Made by a program: the position numbers and the translations under genes | Assembly: GCA_949126835.1 (NCBI GenBank) | Contig: OX421495.1 | Coordinates: 25,961,329-26,025,328 of the forward strand | Direction: 5' to 3' | Length of the DNA: 64,000 nucleotides | Origin: Anisus vortex | Lineage: Eukaryota; Mollusca; Gastropoda; Planorbidae | Shown: positions 35,783-47,489 of the stretch, in pieces | Numbering within the stretch: position 1 is the first letter of the stretch | How the letters are laid out: the number at the start of each line of letters is the position of its first letter | Notes under the pieces: generated by a model | The model's database searches: none | The model's input: the letters and a program-made list of their open reading frames with translations, nothing else | What the model was told of the DNA's origin: nothing

Positions 35783-36805
35783 TGTTACGAAACGTAAATT
35801 CCCTACATTGTAATGTTAATAAACCAACTAAATCATTTAAGCGAATTGCGTTTAAACGATATAAAATATTTCTCAGCTCAAGGTTTCCCCCGGGTTTTTC
35901 CCAACCTAATGAGAGCATTATTGTTTTTTATTAACCTCGATAAAAACATGAACTGTGCACGTACCTACAGCGTGTCAAGGCCGTCCGGTCTCTCCTTATT
36001 TTGTTAGAGCATTATTGCTTGACATTCTGATCACGCAGTCAACATGCAGGCTTGATTAAAATATTCGTGTCACTAGGCTGTCTGGTTTTTCCAACGATTG
36101 ACCCGTAATATATTTCTACGCGATTCGACACTTTTAGTCAGTTCTTGGCGTACATTCGATCAGATAACATCTAAGATTCTGAGTCTCTGAGTATCGTTTC
36201 TATTTGAGTTGTATTATGGAAAATTTATTATTCTACTATTAACTACAATGCTATATGTTCATTGAGGATATTCATTACTAATTGGAATATGTGTAGTTCT
36301 TGATTGTGTATATAATATTATTTGGATTCCTACTGGATTGATGTTGTAAATTAAACCAAATTTATCGTTGCTTTCTACACAACTTGGTTAGCGTCAATAT
36401 TTCAAAGTTATATACATGTGTGTATGTGTAATATTTATTCAACTATATTAATAATCTACACTACCACTCGACATCGAGGTTCTTGCTGTATAATATGAGC
36501 CACATAAATAATTATACATGAAGTAAATCAACTGAAAACTCTAAAACTACGCTATGTGAATTGCCAGGGGATTATAAGAACCAGGAATACTCTAGACAAC
36601 TACAAATAAACTTCAGATTAATATAATAAGATCTTCACTAATACAAGGATACTCACACTAATAATAACAATACTATAACTATTATTTTCATAAATTGAAT
36701 GGGGGCTCTAGCCGTAATAACATTATAAATCATAATTATACTTGTGTGATCTAAATAGAAGGTCTCATCCATAATTTATTATGGTGAATAAATTGCCTTG
36801 TAATA
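35783..36805 (+). repeat. 3' LTR (1,023 bp)
   Basis: Same sequence and length as the 5' LTR as far as I can read. It ends 332 bp before the start codon of DPP3 copy B. Confidence 0.95.
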
Positions 36806-37137
36806 GATGGTATACAGCATTGTGCAGTCACTATACATGTAATCTTTAAAATGTATTAAAAAAAACGTTCAGTCTATTTATAGGTCTTTTTTTTTCTAGA
36901 GATAACGCTTACGTCGGTGCTATATTTATAAAGTGATTCTTTTATTCTTGGAATTAAAAGTTCACATTCTTAATATTAAGTTGAAATAAGCCTTACATTA
37001 GGTCTAAATTAGTAACCAATTGTAAAAATACCTATGCAGTTTAGTCAATTTATATCAACGTATTAGCCAACAAGCATTTAATTATTAGTAGGCCTACTAT
37101 ATGTGCTGCCATTTAACACTCAGCATTATCACCACAT

Positions 37138-40100
37138 ATGATGGATATTCAAAAACAGTACATTATTCCCGCTGCAACAGAAGTTGTTTTATTGGACTGT
37201 GCAGACACTTTTCAAAATCTTTCAGAACGAGAAAAGTTATATTCTCATTATCTGGCGCAAGCTAGTTTCCAGGGAGGTTTGATTGTATTATTTCAGGTGA
37301 GACCTATACCATTCGCCCTATTATTATTGTTGTATTAAAACGTGTTTTTACTATCGAAATACTGAGTTAGTCAAAATTTGAAGCTTTATTGGTTGCGCAC
37401 GAAAAAAAAAAGAACATAGGCTATAAGCTTATATAAGCCTTATTATAAGCTCTAAAAATAGAGCAAGCGGTCCATCTTTTTTATGGTATAATCTAGACTA
37501 GTAGGCCTACTATATTTTTTTTATAGGCAAATGAGACAACATAACTTCTTAGAGCACAATTTATGGCAGGAATCGGAATAAGTAGGCCTACCCATGTTGT
37601 TAATATAAGAGCCACATTCCGCATGGTTAGGCCTATATATATTTCGTGTTATTCTTCTTCTATTAGCCAGTCTGCAGAGAAGTTTGCTCTCTTGCAGTCA
37701 ATGTCATATACACTCGCATTGTTATTCCAGGTTTTCCTTTGTGGCTTGTTTTAAATCCCGCAGTCCAGGAGAGTTTTCGATTCTGCGCCCAGCACCTGTG
37801 TGTTGTAGCCTACTCCGGGATCGGGCTGCATTGAGTCAGGGCTGAGTTGTGCTGAGGTATATGGTCCAATCTCCACCATCTACAGAGCTCTCCATATGAC
37901 ACTTAGTTGTGCCATTTAGTTTTTTAGATTCTGGGAATACTGGGAAGACTCTGTGGAATTGTCACATCCTGGATCCAGGCCCCGTCACGACTTAATACAC
38001 CCACCATCTCCATGATACCAACATCATAGCCCCCCCCCCCCAATAAAAGCCGCGCAAAACCTTTATCCAGGGTAGTGCAATCTGGAATCTGGACCTCTGT
38101 CAAACAGCACCACAAAGAGTAATACAAGTTTTACGTGCCCGGGTTATACCCAATTCACAACCCACTATAAGTCGCCTTTTACAACATGCAAGTGGGATTT
38201 AGCAGTGGGGTTATTCTTTCACCTGGTCATTTCCGTGGGGTTATTCTTTCACCTGGTCATTTCCAGGACCCCGATACCCACACGGGGGATATTTCGTGTT
38301 ATCAAGATCGAGCAACATACCTACACACATATTCTCTCGCTCCCTCACACACGCACACACACGTGTATATATATATATAGTATAATAGCTTAAAATTTTA
38401 TTTGGTCACATAATATTCTACACAATGTAAAAAGTCACTGATCTATAAAAAGATAATTAAGAAGAAAGAAAATTAAAAAAATATTACTTCAAAATTGTAT
38501 AGGCCAGTGGTGACGAAGACTTGCGTGCACTGATCTATAAAAAGAATGGATTGCGCCTCCTTCATAAATTTGTTTGTGAAAAGTGAAGACAGGGAAAACT
38601 AAAAATTCCCACCGCACTTATCAATATAAATAAAATTTTGTCTAAAAATTTATTGCGCGCCACTGATTTATAAATAGATCATTGATATATAGTGCCTTAA
38701 AATGTAGAACGGAATCTGCCATACAAAATGAGTCAAGAGTCAAGACCTTCTATAGTAGAGCTTTTTTTTTATGCTGCAATGAGCTATGGCAGATGGAACA
38801 ATAATCCCACAACTGTCCAATTCACTGCATCATACAAGCGCCCCTTGATGAGAGGCCATGTTGAGACTACTGGGAATTGTATCCAGCAAAATAAAACAGA
38901 ATATTTGCCAACAGAATCAAAACACGTTATATATATATATTCAGAAAGACACCATCAAGTGTACTTGATTATACTTAATGATACTTGATGTCATTAGGGA
39001 TGGTGTGAAAATCTATGATACATTCATTACCCGGTACTGTATTTGATGTTCATGTTGCTCAGCAATATGATATGTTGCCATCACCACATCAAGTGCAGTT
39101 CACTGAAAATGTACAAATTCCTAGTGAAGATACATTTAATTTGGTCAAATTCCTAGTGAAGATACATTTAATTTTAATTTGTATAAGGCAAGGAGGCTTC
39201 AGTGGCTATGTATGTAAAATGGCCACTAAACTTTTATTATGCGACAAATGTATAACTGCATTATGCACTAGTAACCTGCGACCACATCCTTTCATTACTT
39301 TAAAAAACAGAGGAGATCTGTATAAAACACCTGACCGTGCAAAATGTTGACTGAGAATTATTTTCATAGACTGATGAAAGCTACTGGTGGTAACTTACCA
39401 CAACAAGGTGGCCTTTCAGATATTATTTCTTTTTAAGGAACTAGATAACCATATGTTAGACAAATCCATTGAAGAAAACCATGCTTGCATGTGTGGTTTT
39501 TGGAGACGCAGCTGCTCGTCCCTGCATTATGGTTTGAGATGAAAACCTAAAGTCAGAGGAACAAACATCATTTTTATTTAGCCTATAATTCTGTAGGCCT
39601 ACAATACAATAGTTCTTTTTCATATATATTATAAATCGATTTTTAAAAGTAATTAATTTTTTTTCTAAAATACTTAAGACGTCTGCAGAAGCACCTGGAA
39701 TTTTTCTGCTTCTGCAAAAGTTATTTCGAGCTCAACCACCTAGTGAATTGTCTGAATTAGCTTTGTCTGTAGGTTTCACTCAAGATGAAGTGGAGGTAAG
39801 TCAACTTTATTTTTTATTCGGCCTATGTTTTGTGTAATATTATAAAAGCACAATCCCAAACACAAAAAAATGTTGTACTTTTTAATGTTTTATTTTTCTT
39901 TTAGGCATTTTTCATCTATGCTGCCGCTTTTTATTCTAACATGGGAAACTACAAATCCTTTGGTGACACCAAGTTTATTCCAAACGTCAATATGGTAAAC
40001 AAGATTTAGAATAGTGTAGTAGGCCTATTTTAACACACGTTAATTTTTTTAATGTTTTTTTTTTATAAATAAATATGAAAGACAACAATCTTGAAAACAT

Positions 40101-43100
40101 AATGTTACAAACAATGAAGGATATATTTAGCTGCGCCTGCAAATCCAGCTGATGTACCAAAGGTCCTGGTTTCAAATCCTGGTGAAAGCCAGGATTTTTT
40201 GCCTGGTCTGGAGGGTATCTCTTAGTCTAGCCAGCTCTGATGGGTACTTGACAATAGTTGAGTGAACATTCCCCTAGTCTTTTGTGGCAGCGGAAATTGG
40301 TGAACTCAATTCTTTCTGACTGGATTAATTGCTACTATAATATAGTGTAATGTAATTAAATATGGAGAAAACTCCTAAAGTCAATTACAGTAAGCTCTTT
40401 AACTCTAATTTTAAAGGCCTGACAACTTAATAAAACTCATTGGCTGACTAAATGTGTCAATTATGGCCAACAATAAAAAAATATATTATATACTAAAAAA
40501 GAATTTGACATTGTGTGAGCTGTTTTACTTATGTGTGATAGTGTGTCTCTGTGTGTGTGTGTGTATTTTATAATTAATTTTTTCTTTGTTTATATATTGC
40601 TTTCTCATTTTATCACAATCAAGATCAATAAAATAATCCTTATCTTAAGTCTTATTTCTACCAGCAACAGAATTATATTGTTACCTTTAATATTTTTTAA
40701 AATTCAGTCTAAAGTGGAAATGCTAATCAAGTCCAGCAAAGCTTACATACAGGATGCATCTGGGATTGAGGCACTTTGGAATGCTGTGCATAGTGAAATG
40801 TTTTCTTTAGAGCATAAAGAACTAGGTTTAGGAAAAAAGGTACATTTTTTTACACTAAGACTAGACTTTGTAAAATAAATATAGGCCTACTTTTATAGTG
40901 TTAAAATAGTATTTGATAATTTTTATCTTTCTGATTTAAACAAAAATATGTTTTAATAAGCTTTAGGGTATTTATTTAGAATATATTAACCAGTAATTCA
41001 TTTCTTCATTATATTATATTGATAAATTGATACAATGATCAAATACAGTAACAAAAAAAAATCTTTGTACTATTTATTTATCAACTGAAAATATGTCAAT
41101 ATATAATACAGGCTATTTCCACTTACTACTCTGAAAACTGTGATGAAAGTGATGCTAAAATCGCCCAAGATTTCTTGGATGCCAAGGTAAATGTTAGCAC
41201 CTTGTATTTCATTTAAATTATAAATTGGATTCAGTGTTTGTAAATGATAAATGCTAATAATAAATTTTTTTTTTTTTAGGCTTAAAACTTTGCATCGTTT
41301 TTTGTTGCCTTAAAAAATGTAATTCTTAAAATATATTTTTAAAAAACATTTATAAATTTAAAAAAGCAACTTTTAAGCAAATTTAAATAGAAAATAATAT
41401 TTACCGTATATTTTACTAAATTGGAAAAATAATTTTTTTTTATTAACCCTGCAAAACCTCATCTATAAAAATTGTATACAATTATCAACAAAATTTTTTT
41501 GTAGCAAAAATATTGATTTTATTAAAAAGTTAGATCTATTTGTTTATAATTTTTGTTGGAAATTTTTTTACCTGTTTATAATTTAATTACAGAAAATTAG
41601 TCCTTACAACACAAGGCTGTTCAAGAAAGAAAATCCTGACACAGGAGAAATAGAGTATGAAATCAGAGTGGCTTCTGCTGAAACTCATTGTAAGTCATTA
41701 AGTTAATAATTAAAATATTTAAGTTTTAATGTTATGTTATGCTTGGAAAGTACTTTTGTAATATTGTGATATGTATAATTATAGTTTTTTTAAATTAAAT
41801 TTAAATTCACAGATACACATCTTCCTGGATATGTTTTTGGGGAGACAAGTTTTGTGCCCAAAGATCTAGGGAGAGAAATCAAATTTACAGTCACAAGGGG
41901 AGACTACTCACTTCTAATGGGTCTTGTAGTGAAGGAATTGAAAAATGCTCAAGTATAGTACACATTTAAATACTTTAGTATATTACAATTTTGACAAATT
42001 TATAAGATTCGTTTTTTTTTATCGGATGGCCAATGTATGTAAACCAATAAAAACAAGCAACACCTCTAAAACAATATACATATGTTGTCTAATGGTGTAA
42101 TGTTCAGTTTCATTTTGAAAAAGAGATAATTGGGGGACATATTTAACTTTCTAATTCTATACCTAATAATGTATATATCTAAATCTAATGTTATATAACT
42201 AATATTTATATCCAATGTTTAGGTTCATGCTTCAAATGAGTTTGAAAAAGAGATGCTTGGTGAATACATTAAAAGCTTTTCTACAGGCTCAATTCTAGCC
42301 CATAAAGCTGGCTCCCGAAAATGGATTATGAATAAAGGACCTGTTGTTGAAACGTAAGTCTGGCCCTTTGTAGGATCTATCTAAATTTATTTTGTTTACG
42401 CTTGGCGAATATTTGAGAATGTAAACATTTTAAGTTTAAACCTTTTTATGTCATGGATTAGTTTCCAGTTCCAGCTTTGTCAATTTAAAAAAATATATTT
42501 ATTATGCATATGATTGCTCAAATGATTTAAAATATATTATCTTAATACAATAGATACATTGGCTTCATTGAGTCTTATAGAGATCCCTATGGTGTTAGGG
42601 GAGAATTTGAAGGTATTACTTCTCTTATTATAATTCTGAAGTAGCAGTCAATGATGTAGAATATATATAGAAAGCATATTCCCCAAAAGTTGTGGAGATT
42701 AGGCTCTGACTTCCATGAAGGGCAGAACAAAAAAACAAATAAGAAAAAAGAAAAATGTTTTTTGCTTTAAAGAATTATTGTTAATTTTTTACAAAAATAT
42801 TGATCTTTAATATGGGAAAGAACTGATTACCATTAGTATAAAATAATATATATCACCAATGATCTCTTAATATAGATTAGTGATGGATTACACTCGAAAG
42901 TGAGAAGGTACCATCATCTATGATAGCCAATGGCTAAATAGCTTTGGAGAGCAATCTATTTATATATTGTAAATCATTGGTTGCGGTCAGGAACAATACC
43001 TATTTTCTTTTCTAAAAAAATATCACTAACAATAATTATGCCATGTAAGCATGAATTTAAATGTGTACCTTGTTAACTATCTCTTGTTTCTGTTCATTAT

Positions 43101-44722
43101 TTTCTTAATGTAAACAAGAGTGCTAATTTAGTAAAAAAAAAAAAAAAAGAATTTTTAATTAAATAATATTTTTTTAAATAATAATTTTTGGTAAATAGAA
43201 GACATTTTTTTTACTAGCATCTGTCACTTTTGTTAATTGTATATTTATAGGTTTTGTAGCTTTAGTAAATAAAGACATGTCTGCTAAGTTCTCCAACCTA
43301 GTTGAAAATGCAGAGAAATTTCTGGCTCACCTCCCTTGGCCAGCAGAATATGAAAAAGACAAGTTCTTGAGGCCAGATTTTACATCATTGGATGTTTTGG
43401 CTTTTGGTGGCAGTGGGATTCCAGCTGGTATCAACATTCCTAATTGTAAGATAATTTTTTATTGTTATTGTTTCTTTCATTGTCTGTAAAATATGTAGGA
43501 CTTTACTTATTTAATAGTGCCGGGTATGTTGAAAATGTAAAATTGTACAAGGCAACTTGAGAACTTAATACCAATCCATTGTTGCTCAAATTTTAAATTG
43601 ATTTTTTAACTAATGATTTCCATTCAGTTGTTTCATATTCTGTTATTTCTATTCAGATGATGACATTAGGCAGGATGAAGGTTTTAAGAATGTCTCACTA
43701 GGAAATGTTTTAACATCAGGATACAAAGATTCCAAAATCACATTTCTCAGAGAAGAAGACAAAGTAATTGCCTAGTGGTTACAATTTGTTTTACCCTATT
43801 GATAATATTAATTTACTTTAGTGATATTTTTGTTAAATTGTTTTTTTCCATCTTTGATTTTTTTGTTTCTGCTTATAGGAATTGTATTCCAAATATAAAA
43901 TTCAAGCTTTTGAAGTCCAAGTAGGTTTACATGAACTGCTAGGTCATGGTAGTGGTAAACTTTTTATTGAGGTAAACATTTACTTCATACTGTACCATAC
44001 TTTAAAATCCATATTATAGTGTATTGGGTTAGATTGCTTAGACTTAGACCATCTACTAATGTGTAGGCCTACTATATCATCCAAAAAGTATTGGTTTAGT
44101 TAAGTTATTTGAACCAACTACTTATATCACATAGGCTACTAAATAATACATAGTGTATTTGTTCAGTTATCTTAATCAGATCAGCTTCTAATATTGCAAA
44201 TTATACAATCAAAAATTTTCAGGATGAAGCAGGACAGTTTAACTTTGATATGAATGCAGTAACACACACTGATACTAAAGAAAAAGTATGCATGTGTTGA
44301 ATTCTTTTTTTTTTCAAGCCTTTTTTCATGAATTTTACATTTAAGAAATTATTATGTCATTAAAGGGCAAATAATTTTCATAATAAAATGCTAACATTTT
44401 GTGTAACATTTCTATGTAGAAAAATTAAATTTTCCAAAGAGGTTGAATGTATAATATATATATATATATATATATGTGTGTATTTAAGAGTCAAAATTTA
44501 AAAAACCTAAATTTAAACAATTTTAAATATATTTGATCTATTTAAGAATGTTTACATTGTTTGAATGAGTTATTTCCCATTTGTTTATCTCTATCAGATT
44601 ACAAGTTGGTACAAGTCTGGTGAGACATGGGACAGTAAGTTCTCTACAATTGCTTCAACATATGAAGAATGTCGTGCAGAGTGTGTGGGCGTCTACCTGT
44701 CCATTGTCTCGGATGTACAAAG
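37138..44722 (+). CDS. DPP3: Dipeptidyl peptidase 3, copy B (exons 1-14 only, 3' truncated)
   Basis: Exons: 37138-37296, 39679-39795, 39905-39994, 40708-40839, 41112-41186, 41593-41689, 41813-41952, 42223-42353, 42554-42612, 43251-43445, 43657-43763, 43879-43971, 44223-44285, 44598-44722. Phases agree and the frame is open, giving 527 codons plus 2 nt. HELLGH (452-457) and EECRAE are present, so both zinc-ligand motifs survive. Exons 15-18, which form the rest of the M49 fold including the ARFVILR block, are missing because the duplication breaks at 44863 inside intron 14. On its own this would yield a truncated, probably inactive protein. Its exon-14 donor is phase-compatible with exon 15 of copy C at 55618. 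The exon-7 donor is weak (CAA/gtatag). An LTR retrotransposon ends 332 bp upstream of the ATG. Confidence 0.9.
37640..38300. repeat. Repeat-derived first part of intron 1 (copies B and C)
   Basis: A stretch at ~37645-37720 (TTCTTCTTCTATTAGCCAG, TCTGCAGAGAAGTTTG) is a diverged copy of 28608-28690. A 30-bp unit (GTGGGGTTATTCTTTCACC...) is doubled at ~38203-38264. A C run lies at 38030-38041. The family is unrecognised. The same sequence recurs at about 48212-48871. Confidence 0.55.
38725..39545 (+). pseudogene. P-element/THAP9-like transposase relic in intron 1 of copy B
   Basis: The plus strand encodes pieces of the C-terminal half of a P-type transposase: [19 protein letters not shown] followed by [11 protein letters not shown]; then a Cys-rich block with [15 protein letters not shown] and [12 protein letters not shown]; then [11 protein letters not shown]. 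Their order and spacing match THAP9/P-element proteins. Frames are broken by stops and an internal repeat of ~38 bp (CTAGTGAAGATACATTTAAT twice, near 39120-39172). No THAP finger or complete catalytic core is seen. The frame remnants have the same sense as DPP3. Confidence 0.72.
40130..40345 (+). mobile_element. tRNA-derived SINE in intron 3 of copy B
   Basis: B box TGGTTTCAAATCCTGG near 40168-40183, then CCAGCTCTGATGGGTACTTG and the shared body. It matches the copies at 7150 and 10525 and is repeated at 50701-50916 in copy C. Confidence 0.7.
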
Positions 44723-45588
44723 GTCAAAAGTTTATTCAATTTTTGTATATTTATAAAAATAAAGCAGAGTTGATTATAATTTTTCAAAAATGTATTCCAT
44801 TTTATTATAATGTCAAATCTTAGAGGCTGCTTTGAGCTAATGAAGATTGAAATTAGAAATTATACAAATTTAAGGTGAGGGGCAAGCAACCTACTTGAGC
44901 CTGTGTCAAAATTATACATAATATATATATTATCAGTGCGTACATATGAGATTCATATAGGCTTAAATTTATTATTGATTTATACGCCTGCTACTTTGAC
45001 TCGGTGATATTTGATACTACTGTAACACTAGCGTTAATAAATATAGCGTGTTTGTCTACTAACCCAAAATATATGATATTGGCTCTTCGTGTGTGTCAGC
45101 AGTATTTTTACCGATGGAATATTGGGCGAGTATATTTATATATATTAGAGAGAGAGAGAGAAAAGTAGAAACAGAACAAGTAACAACATTCAGATAGGGT
45201 GGGTGTCACTTGCCTTGGCATTACCTCCTCCCCTCCCCCCCCCCCCCCCAATCCTGTTGATAAAGGCCAACTTTTTGTTTTAGTCAAGATATATTTAAAC
45301 TGGAAAAAAACTATAACTTGATATCATTTATATAAAAATAAAGTAATGAAAATAAAAAATTAGACTCAAACCATAAATACCCGTAGAACGCAATTAATTA
45401 TCTTCTGTATAGAAGGACCTATATAACATACGATATGATGAATGATTTAAAACTAAGGGGAAATCACTTAGCTATGTACACGTTTAGCCTACTTAGGGTA
45501 TTACCACTGATCCATAGATCAGTGGGGTATTACTCATGTATGTGTAGTCTAAGTATAAGTCATTGTCTTTTTTAAATGATTTTAAAAT

Positions 45589-45682
45589 GAAATGCGTTTA
45601 ATTAGGACTTTAAACTCCGCACCATAGATTGTTATGAAATGCGTTTAATTAGGACTTTAAACTCCGCACCATAGATTGTTAT
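45589..45682. repeat. 47-bp tandem duplication private to block 2
   Basis: GAAATGCGTTTAATTAGG...TTGTTAT occurs twice in a row (45589-45635, 45636-45682) but only once at the matching place in block 1 (about 28362-28410). Confidence 0.92.
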
Positions 45683-47489
45683 GAAAAACAAAATTTTAAA
45701 ATGTTTGTGTGGGTCAGGTGGGGGCTTTGATACAATGTGTTGTCATGGGCTAACACATTTTTAAAATGTTTTGTAGGTGGAGTGGGGGCTTTGATAGAAT
45801 GGGTTGTCATGAGCTTAATGTCTATGTGCCAAGTTTCACCTTGATAGCATATGGCGTAAGGTGGTCAATTATCCTTCCAACGATAAGGTATTCTTCTTCT
45901 ATTAGCCAGTCTGCAGAGCAGTTTGGTCTTTTGCAGTCACTGTCAGACACACTGGCATTGTCAGGTATAGATCTAAAAAGAAAGACAGTTTTGCGAATAA
46001 ATTAGATACTAGAGAATTCGGCCTTACTTGGAGGAAGCTGGAGAGACTGGCACAGAAAAGAGATGCCTGGAGGACCCTTGTTGGCGACCTATGTCTTATG
46101 AAGGACCACAGACGTCGATGATCGGCGCCTGTTTCTCGAGGACGAGACGGCAGAAGAAGAATGATAAGCTATATAGAGTCATTATGCCTCCTTGTATCCG
46201 AATTGCGTTGTCCTTGAGTCCTAATATAGGTTAATAGTAGATACGGGTTGCCAAAATGTATAAACAGAAAGAGACAGCAACTTAAATATTGAGTAAAAAT
46301 AATAAGACTATATATATATATATTATATCGAGTTGCCTCTATGCCTCAATAAAGCTCTCCTTGCTCCCTCACCCCCCACCCTCCCGGACGGCCATACTTA
46401 CAAGCAGGCATCCATTTTGAATTGCTTGTTCTCTCGTAGAAAAAAAACAACAGCCTTTGCCCGTTCTTTTGTTTGTTTGTGTTTTGTTTATGTTTTTTTT
46501 TAAATTTAAGTAATAGCAATTCAACACGATGTATGCTAATGCTTTAATTTCAAAACTAAAAATGTTCTACGATTTGGGTAAAATATGCTCCAACCCTCAC
46601 TTCAGTATTTATGACTTCCATATGCCGTATGCCTCTGTTCCTATTGAATCTGGCTACAAAGCTACAAAAGAATGGCTCGCCCTTGGTCTAGAGTCTAGAT
46701 CTGTGTCTGTCTGGTGGAATTTGAGAACTTATAAAATAAGACAATGGCCCAGAAAGTATTTTTAGAGAAAAAATTGAATTATTCAGTAGATATCAATATT
46801 TATTTCAATATCAACACGTATGCGCTATGCGTCACGGCAATTTAGGCCCTGACTTGTGTATAGGTCTGTATGTTTCAATGTGTTTGTATTTTAATTCCCT
46901 TGTATAGATCACACATTATAATGCTGTTCGACGTAACCTACGTACTTACTTGTGACTGCGAATATACCTATAGGACCAAGAAAAATATTATGTGCCGGTA
47001 TGCTAAACTATTTCACTCATAGCATTTAGATCTAATAGCCTACTTCAAAAAAAAAATCTCCGTGCCAATTACCTAATGTTATAGGCCTACCCACAAATGA
47101 TATATTGTATATTTGGCTAGGTTAAAATTTGACGCTATTGTATAATAGACCTAAAGGGATGGTATACAGCATTGTGCAGTCACTATACATGTAATCTTTA
47201 AAATGTATTAAAAAAAACGTTCAGTCTATTTATAGGTCTTTTTTTTTCTAGAGATAACGCTTACGTCGGTGCTATATTTATAAAGTGATTCTTTTATTCT
47301 TGGAATTAAAAGTTCACATTCTTAATATTAAGTTGAAATAAGCCTTACATTAGGTCTAAATTAGTAACCAATTGTAAAAATACCTATGCAGTTTAGTCAA
47401 TTTATATCAACGTATTAGCCAACAAGCATTTAATTATTAGTAGGCCTACTATATGTGCTGCCATTTAACACTCAGCATTATCACCACAT

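Larger units (their letters stand above)
29884..36809 (+). mobile_element. Gmr1-like Ty3-type LTR retrotransposon, internally deleted
   Basis: The element is 29888-36805 (6,918 bp), flanked by the 4-bp target duplication GATG at 29884-29887 and 36806-36809. The empty site is preserved in block 2 (AAAGGGATGGTATAC, about 47154-47168), which fixes both ends exactly. It has two 1,023-bp LTRs and one long ORF (gag, protease, integrase, start of RT). RT and RNase H are missing. I could not identify a clear primer-binding site after 30910 or a purine tract before 35783. No envelope-like frame is present. Confidence 0.95.
27640..44863. repeat. Duplication block 1 (17,224 bp, includes LTR element)
   Basis: This interval is repeated head-to-tail by 44864-55434. 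Corresponding open frames are identical in both blocks. The whole 6,653-bp length difference is accounted for by six changes. Block 2 lacks the LTR element plus one target copy (-6,922), and has +2 in a C run near 28030, +47 (tandem duplication), +1 A, +220 (LINE insertion) and -1 in a C run near 38040. I noticed no other differences, but I did not compare every base. Confidence 0.95.

Noticed and set aside
38186..38393. Frames with repeated [12 protein letters not shown] peptide
   Set aside because: Due to a 30-bp doubled sequence in a repeat-derived intron; not a coding repeat protein.
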